A stretch of DNA of 33,281 nucleotides from a virus. Where the stretch lies: positions 1 through 33,281 of the IMG/VR virus record IMGVR_UViG_3300048015_000365; one strand, written 5' to 3'. The position numbers were made by a program, and so were the translations under genes. Under the pieces are notes generated by a model. The model was not told where the DNA came from. It did not search any database and saw only the letters and a program-made list of their open reading frames with translations. Of this stretch, positions 30,601 to 33,281 are shown in pieces; the first letter of the stretch is position 1; each line of letters opens with the position of its first letter.

Positions 30601-30774
30601 ATGAAATTGCAATTCTTCAAAACCGGCCCAGGCAGAGGCTATGCGCGCGGCCTTGGGATAACACTGCAGTTTGGCAGAGTCCCAGATGGAGAATTCACGG
30701 TCGTCAAACAACTGAGCATTATGCTGGGTCTGTGGTTTGTCGTGATTCGCTTGATCCTGTGGAGGGAAAAATGA
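30601..30774 (+). CDS. Small membrane protein
   Basis: 57 residues from ATG 30601 to TGA 30772-30774, overlapping the ASCH start by ATGA. One hydrophobic helix near the C-terminus ('IMLGLWFVVIRLILW'). It starts 65 bases after the MuB stop; no gene was found in between. Role unknown. Confidence 0.5.
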   Translation: MKLQFFKTGPGRGYARGLGITLQFGRVPDGEFTVVKQLSIMLGLWFVVIRLILWREK

Positions 30775-31193
30775 AGGCGATTTCCCTCTGGCAACATTGG
30801 GCCTCAGCCATCGCCAACGGCGTCAAGAAAATCGAAACCCGTTCCTGGCGGACCTATCACGAAGGCCCGATTGCAATTCACGCCGCGCAAAAGACCGGCC
30901 CCGATCTTAATCAAAAATTTTACCGTTTAATGGCCGAACATCGGGAAATGTTTGAGGCGTTCTATGATTCGGGCGAAGAGCGGTTCGGCTGGCTCCCCTT
31001 CGGCTGCATCGTTGCCAAAGCAAACCTCGTCGAATGCGTCCGCACCGACATGCTGAACACGATCAGCCCACTCGAACGCGCCTTGGGAGATTATTCACCG
31101 GGCCGGTACGGTTGGATTCTGACAGACATCACAAAACTGAAAGTGCCAATCCCCGCGATTGGACGGCAACAACTATTCGAGGTGGAATTATGA
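30771..31193 (+). CDS. ASCH-domain protein
   Basis: 140 residues from ATG 30771, with GGAGG five bases upstream; a longer reading from 30732 is less likely. Begins 'MKAISLWQHWASAIANGVKKIETRSWRTYHEGPIAIHAAQK', the hallmark of ASCH domains (PF04266), which bind RNA or modified nucleosides. Later 'FGCIVAKANLVEC' and 'YGWILTDITKL' give the rest of the beta barrel. Some ASCH proteins are ribonucleases or N4-acetylcytidine hydrolases. In an early phage operon it could act on host RNA or nucleotides. Confidence 0.8.
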   Translation: MKAISLWQHWASAIANGVKKIETRSWRTYHEGPIAIHAAQKTGPDLNQKFYRLMAEHREMFEAFYDSGEERFGWLPFGCIVAKANLVECVRTDMLNTISPLERALGDYSPGRYGWILTDITKLKVPIPAIGRQQLFEVEL

Positions 31194-31318
31194 AATCCCT
31201 TTTTCCACACCCCATCGGCACGCTCCGCAACCTCGGCACTCCGCGCCAATGGCTCACGGATGCCATCTGGATGGCGATCTGCGCGGCAGTCTTATTGCTG
31301 GCTTACATCATCCTCTGA
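31190..31318 (+). CDS. Small membrane protein
   Basis: 42 residues from ATG 31190, overlapping the ASCH stop by ATGA. A basic N-terminus (MKSLFPHPIGTLRNLGTPRQ) is followed by one C-terminal membrane helix ('AIWMAICAAVLLLAYIIL') ending at the stop. No family recognised. Confidence 0.5.
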   Translation: MKSLFPHPIGTLRNLGTPRQWLTDAIWMAICAAVLLLAYIIL

Positions 31319-31323
31319 ATTTT

Positions 31324-31518
31324 ATGGCACGCAAAACCATCTTCCGAAAAAGCATCAGAATATCCGGCAACCAGGCGCGCGAGTTTTTTGCCGCCATCAT
31401 GGATGACGACCGGATTAAAAAGGAATTGGAGAATGAACATCTCGCGCCGGAAATGCGCGCGGCCATCGTTGCCGAGGCGTCCAAGAGAGACCTGATCCCA
31501 GGCAACTACCAGATATGA
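31324..31518 (+). CDS. Small hypothetical protein
   Basis: 64 residues from ATG 31324 (MARKTIFRKSIRISGNQARE). Basic start, then an acidic helical middle ('IMDDDRIKKELENEHLAPEMRAAIVAEASKRD'). The stop overlaps the next ATG. No family recognised. Confidence 0.55.
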   Translation: MARKTIFRKSIRISGNQAREFFAAIMDDDRIKKELENEHLAPEMRAAIVAEASKRDLIPGNYQI

Positions 31519-31793
31519 TCCCCACTGACTTTCCTGAATCCAATTGCGTGTTCGGCGCACCTTCCGACCTGGACGCTTCACAGGTTCTATCTATTCCTGC
31601 GCTCGCCGGAAAAATTCGCGGAGGCAACCTGGACGGCGCTCGGTTCGTTGCCATCGCCTGGAAGCCGACGCCGGAGGAAATCGAGCAGATCAAATCCGGC
31701 GCACCAATCTTTTTGAGCATGCTGGGCGGCCTCGCCCCGCATTTCCTCACCACCAACATCACCGAGGCCGCCTACACAAGTCACCTATCATGA
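31515..31793 (+). CDS. Small hypothetical protein
   Basis: 92 residues, ATGA overlap on both sides. Contains 'IPALAGKIRGGNLDGARFVAIAWKPTPEEIEQIKSGAPIFLSMLGGLAPHFLTTN', a compact alpha/beta-looking single domain. I recall similar short proteins near Gam in phages but cannot name the family. No signal peptide. Confidence 0.55.
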   Translation: MIPTDFPESNCVFGAPSDLDASQVLSIPALAGKIRGGNLDGARFVAIAWKPTPEEIEQIKSGAPIFLSMLGGLAPHFLTTNITEAAYTSHLS

Positions 31794-32353
31794 TCAGCAC
31801 AAATGAAAACATTGCGGGCCGCCAGATCACACTCGCTCAAATCGAGACTGGCTGTGAACGCTACGAAAAATCCAGTGCCATTCTGGAGCATCTCATTGCC
31901 GACCTAGAGGTCGATCTTGAAGCCGTCAAAAAGAAACACCTGGCTGCTATCAAGCGGCAAGCCGCCGAAGTCGCCCAACGTGAGGCTGAACTCACGAGCC
32001 TGTTGGAAACCGCAGGCACCTCCATGTTTGTTAAACCCAAAACCCTGACGATCCACGGCGTCAAGGTTGGCTATACCACCAGCCAGGGTAAACTGGTATT
32101 CGAGGACGAAGCCACTGTGATCAAGCTCCTCAAGAAATATCACAAGGATGATATCGACTGGCTGATCCGGACCATTGAGGAGGTCAATATGGATGGCGTA
32201 AAAACCCTTTCTGCTGAAGCACTGGAACGGCTCGGCTGCCGCATTGAAGGGGCAGGGGAAAAGGTGTTATGTAAGCGCGTCTCGGGAGAGGTGGAAAAGC
32301 TGATAAACAAGCTGATCTCGAAACTCGTTGAGGCCATGGTGGAAACCGAGTAA
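31790..32353 (+). CDS. Host-nuclease inhibitor Gam-like protein
   Basis: 187 residues from ATG 31790 (ATGA overlap). The first ~85 residues form a long coiled coil ('AILEHLIADLEVDLEAVKKKHLAAIKRQAAEVAQREAELTSLL'), then 'KTLTIHGVKVGYTTSQGKLVFEDEATVIKLLKKYHKDDIDWLIRT'. This matches Mu Gam (PF07352), which binds duplex DNA ends as a Ku-like dimer and shields them from exonucleases. It belongs to the early module next to A and B, as in Mu. Length is close to Mu Gam (about 174). Confidence 0.85.
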   Translation: MISTNENIAGRQITLAQIETGCERYEKSSAILEHLIADLEVDLEAVKKKHLAAIKRQAAEVAQREAELTSLLETAGTSMFVKPKTLTIHGVKVGYTTSQGKLVFEDEATVIKLLKKYHKDDIDWLIRTIEEVNMDGVKTLSAEALERLGCRIEGAGEKVLCKRVSGEVEKLINKLISKLVEAMVETE

Positions 32354-32571
32354 TGAATACTTCCACGACAGCATTAAAGCTTGCCCCTCCAGCCGACCCC
32401 ACTGGCTGTGAATTTAATATACACGGACCAGAGGGAACACACCGCTGCAATCAGCCTGCCACATGGAAGCGCAATTCTGGTTTTAGATATTGCAGCGAAC
32501 ACGCTGATCAGGTCACGAGGGCTTTAAAAAATCGCGGCAAGGTGATGCACCTGACTCCCTTTAATCCATGA
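32353..32571 (+). CDS. Small zinc-ribbon-like protein
   Basis: 72 residues; TAATG overlap with gam. 'GCEFNIHGPEGTHRCNQPATWKRNSGFRYCSEHADQV' presents Cys/His spaced as a possible metal site (C19, H25 or H30, C32, C47, H50 by eye). Function unknown; such small zinc proteins are common in phage early operons. It overlaps the next ATG by 4 bp. Confidence 0.5.
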   Translation: MNTSTTALKLAPPADPTGCEFNIHGPEGTHRCNQPATWKRNSGFRYCSEHADQVTRALKNRGKVMHLTPFNP

Positions 32572-33281
32572 ACCTTTCCTCGGCTCAGGTACAACGCTTC
32601 TGGCGTGAGTGGGGTAATACTTGCAAGGTCATGAACTGGACCCGAGCCGCTGGAATGACCACCGCCCAGATCGATTCGGAGCGTAAAGAGTTGCTGACCG
32701 GCTGCGGTTTTAATTCGCTAACAGAAGTTGATCGCACAGACGGATTCACGCGCGTCCTTAATGAACTACTCGTGCTTCAGGGGACAAGCATCCAAGCTGC
32801 TAAGGAAACGATTGACCCGTCACTTAACCAGGCTCGCGTTTTGCGCAACCAAATCCTCACGGAAATAATCCCCTGCCTTGAGTTGTATCGCGGCGAAAAC
32901 CTGAACGCCGACCTTGCCAAAATAATGGCGGATAAAAACCGATGGTGGAAATTGGACAGGCCTGAGCGTGGAATGACTTTAATGGACCTGGACGCTCGCC
33001 CCATTTTCCGGATCGATAAAGCATCCGGCCAGAAGAAATATTGCGGCTCACAATTGAGCCAGATTCAATGGACACTCAGTCGCTGGCTCAACGAGCTGCG
33101 CAACCAAGCCGGTGACACAGTGCATCAAATGAAAATCAAGTCCGGTGTCCCTTGTGATTGCGCCATCTGCCGAGGAATCAAGCCAGAGACCGTTTCAACG
33201 TCCTCGGACGAACTTGAAACCAACCTCTCAAACGATCCCGAACTCGGCGTCGCTTTCGGTGAACCCGTCGCCCCCTTTTAG
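32568..33281 (+). CDS. Hypothetical early protein with CxCxxC motif
   Basis: 237 residues, ending with TAG on the last base of the window. N-terminal helical part ('FWREWGNTCKVMNWTRAAGMTTAQIDSERKELLTGCGFNSL'), a middle with 'RWWKLDRPERGMTLMDLDARPIFRID' and a C-terminal 'VPCDCAICRG' that could bind metal. It lies where Mu has gp16/Mor-region genes, but it does not look like DUF1018 or Mor to me. Function unknown. Confidence 0.6.
   Translation: MNLSSAQVQRFWREWGNTCKVMNWTRAAGMTTAQIDSERKELLTGCGFNSLTEVDRTDGFTRVLNELLVLQGTSIQAAKETIDPSLNQARVLRNQILTEIIPCLELYRGENLNADLAKIMADKNRWWKLDRPERGMTLMDLDARPIFRIDKASGQKKYCGSQLSQIQWTLSRWLNELRNQAGDTVHQMKIKSGVPCDCAICRGIKPETVSTSSDELETNLSNDPELGVAFGEPVAPF

Noticed and set aside
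1-33281. tRNA or rRNA genes, insertion sequences other than the phage itself
   Set aside because: No cloverleaf, rRNA or IS-type transposase was seen on reading both strands.

Overview
The window looks like most of a Mu-like transposable temperate phage (prophage) with a siphovirus-type tail, carried by a member of the Verrucomicrobiota. Phage evidence read from the sequence: a MuA-type DDE transposase, a MuB-type AAA+ ATPase and a Gam-type nuclease inhibitor on the + strand; on the - strand a gp27/gp28-like terminase pair, a portal fused to a gpF-like domain, an HK97-type protease, a HK97-fold capsid protein, a gpG-like protein, tail tube, short tape measure and tail hub. No sheath gene is visible. 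Host evidence is indirect: secreted, Asn/Thr-rich beta proteins with the 'S-x-DL-x-W' motif common in Verrucomicrobiota, and dispersed repeats typical of such genomes.

Layout. 1-22870 is a long leftward late operon. In transcription order it holds an outer-membrane-barrel-like protein, a class 3 lipase in the place where Mu keeps lysis genes, DUF2730-like and small proteins, terminase, portal, protease, capsid, connectors, tail tube, three secreted-type proteins, tape measure, hub and a distal tail protein. 22871-23259 is gene-free and holds an intrinsic terminator and twin perfect hairpins. 23260-24099 is the control region: two divergent ribbon-helix-helix (RHH) genes around a 23-bp perfect palindrome, the leftward one followed by a lipoprotein gene. 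24099-33281 is a rightward early operon: several unknown small genes, a stand-alone DnaA domain IV protein, transposase, MuB, an ASCH protein, Gam and a final unknown protein that stops on the last base.

Genes are packed with ATGA, GTGA or TAATG overlaps at most junctions. This was used to choose starts and to call several tiny genes. Known Mu-like phages read early and late genes in the same direction; here the two modules diverge from the switch.

The most unusual signals are: (a) a family of 6-bp-stem/GCCT-loop hairpins with fully covarying stems abutting start codons; (b) a second covarying hairpin leader after two stop codons; (c) the RHH/RHH switch with a linked lipoprotein that may be a superinfection-exclusion factor; (d) a lipase in the lysis position; (e) signal peptides encoded across host-type dispersed repeats; and (f) a transposase whose middle catalytic Asp appears to be Glu. 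All functions are inferred by reading motifs; no search was run.
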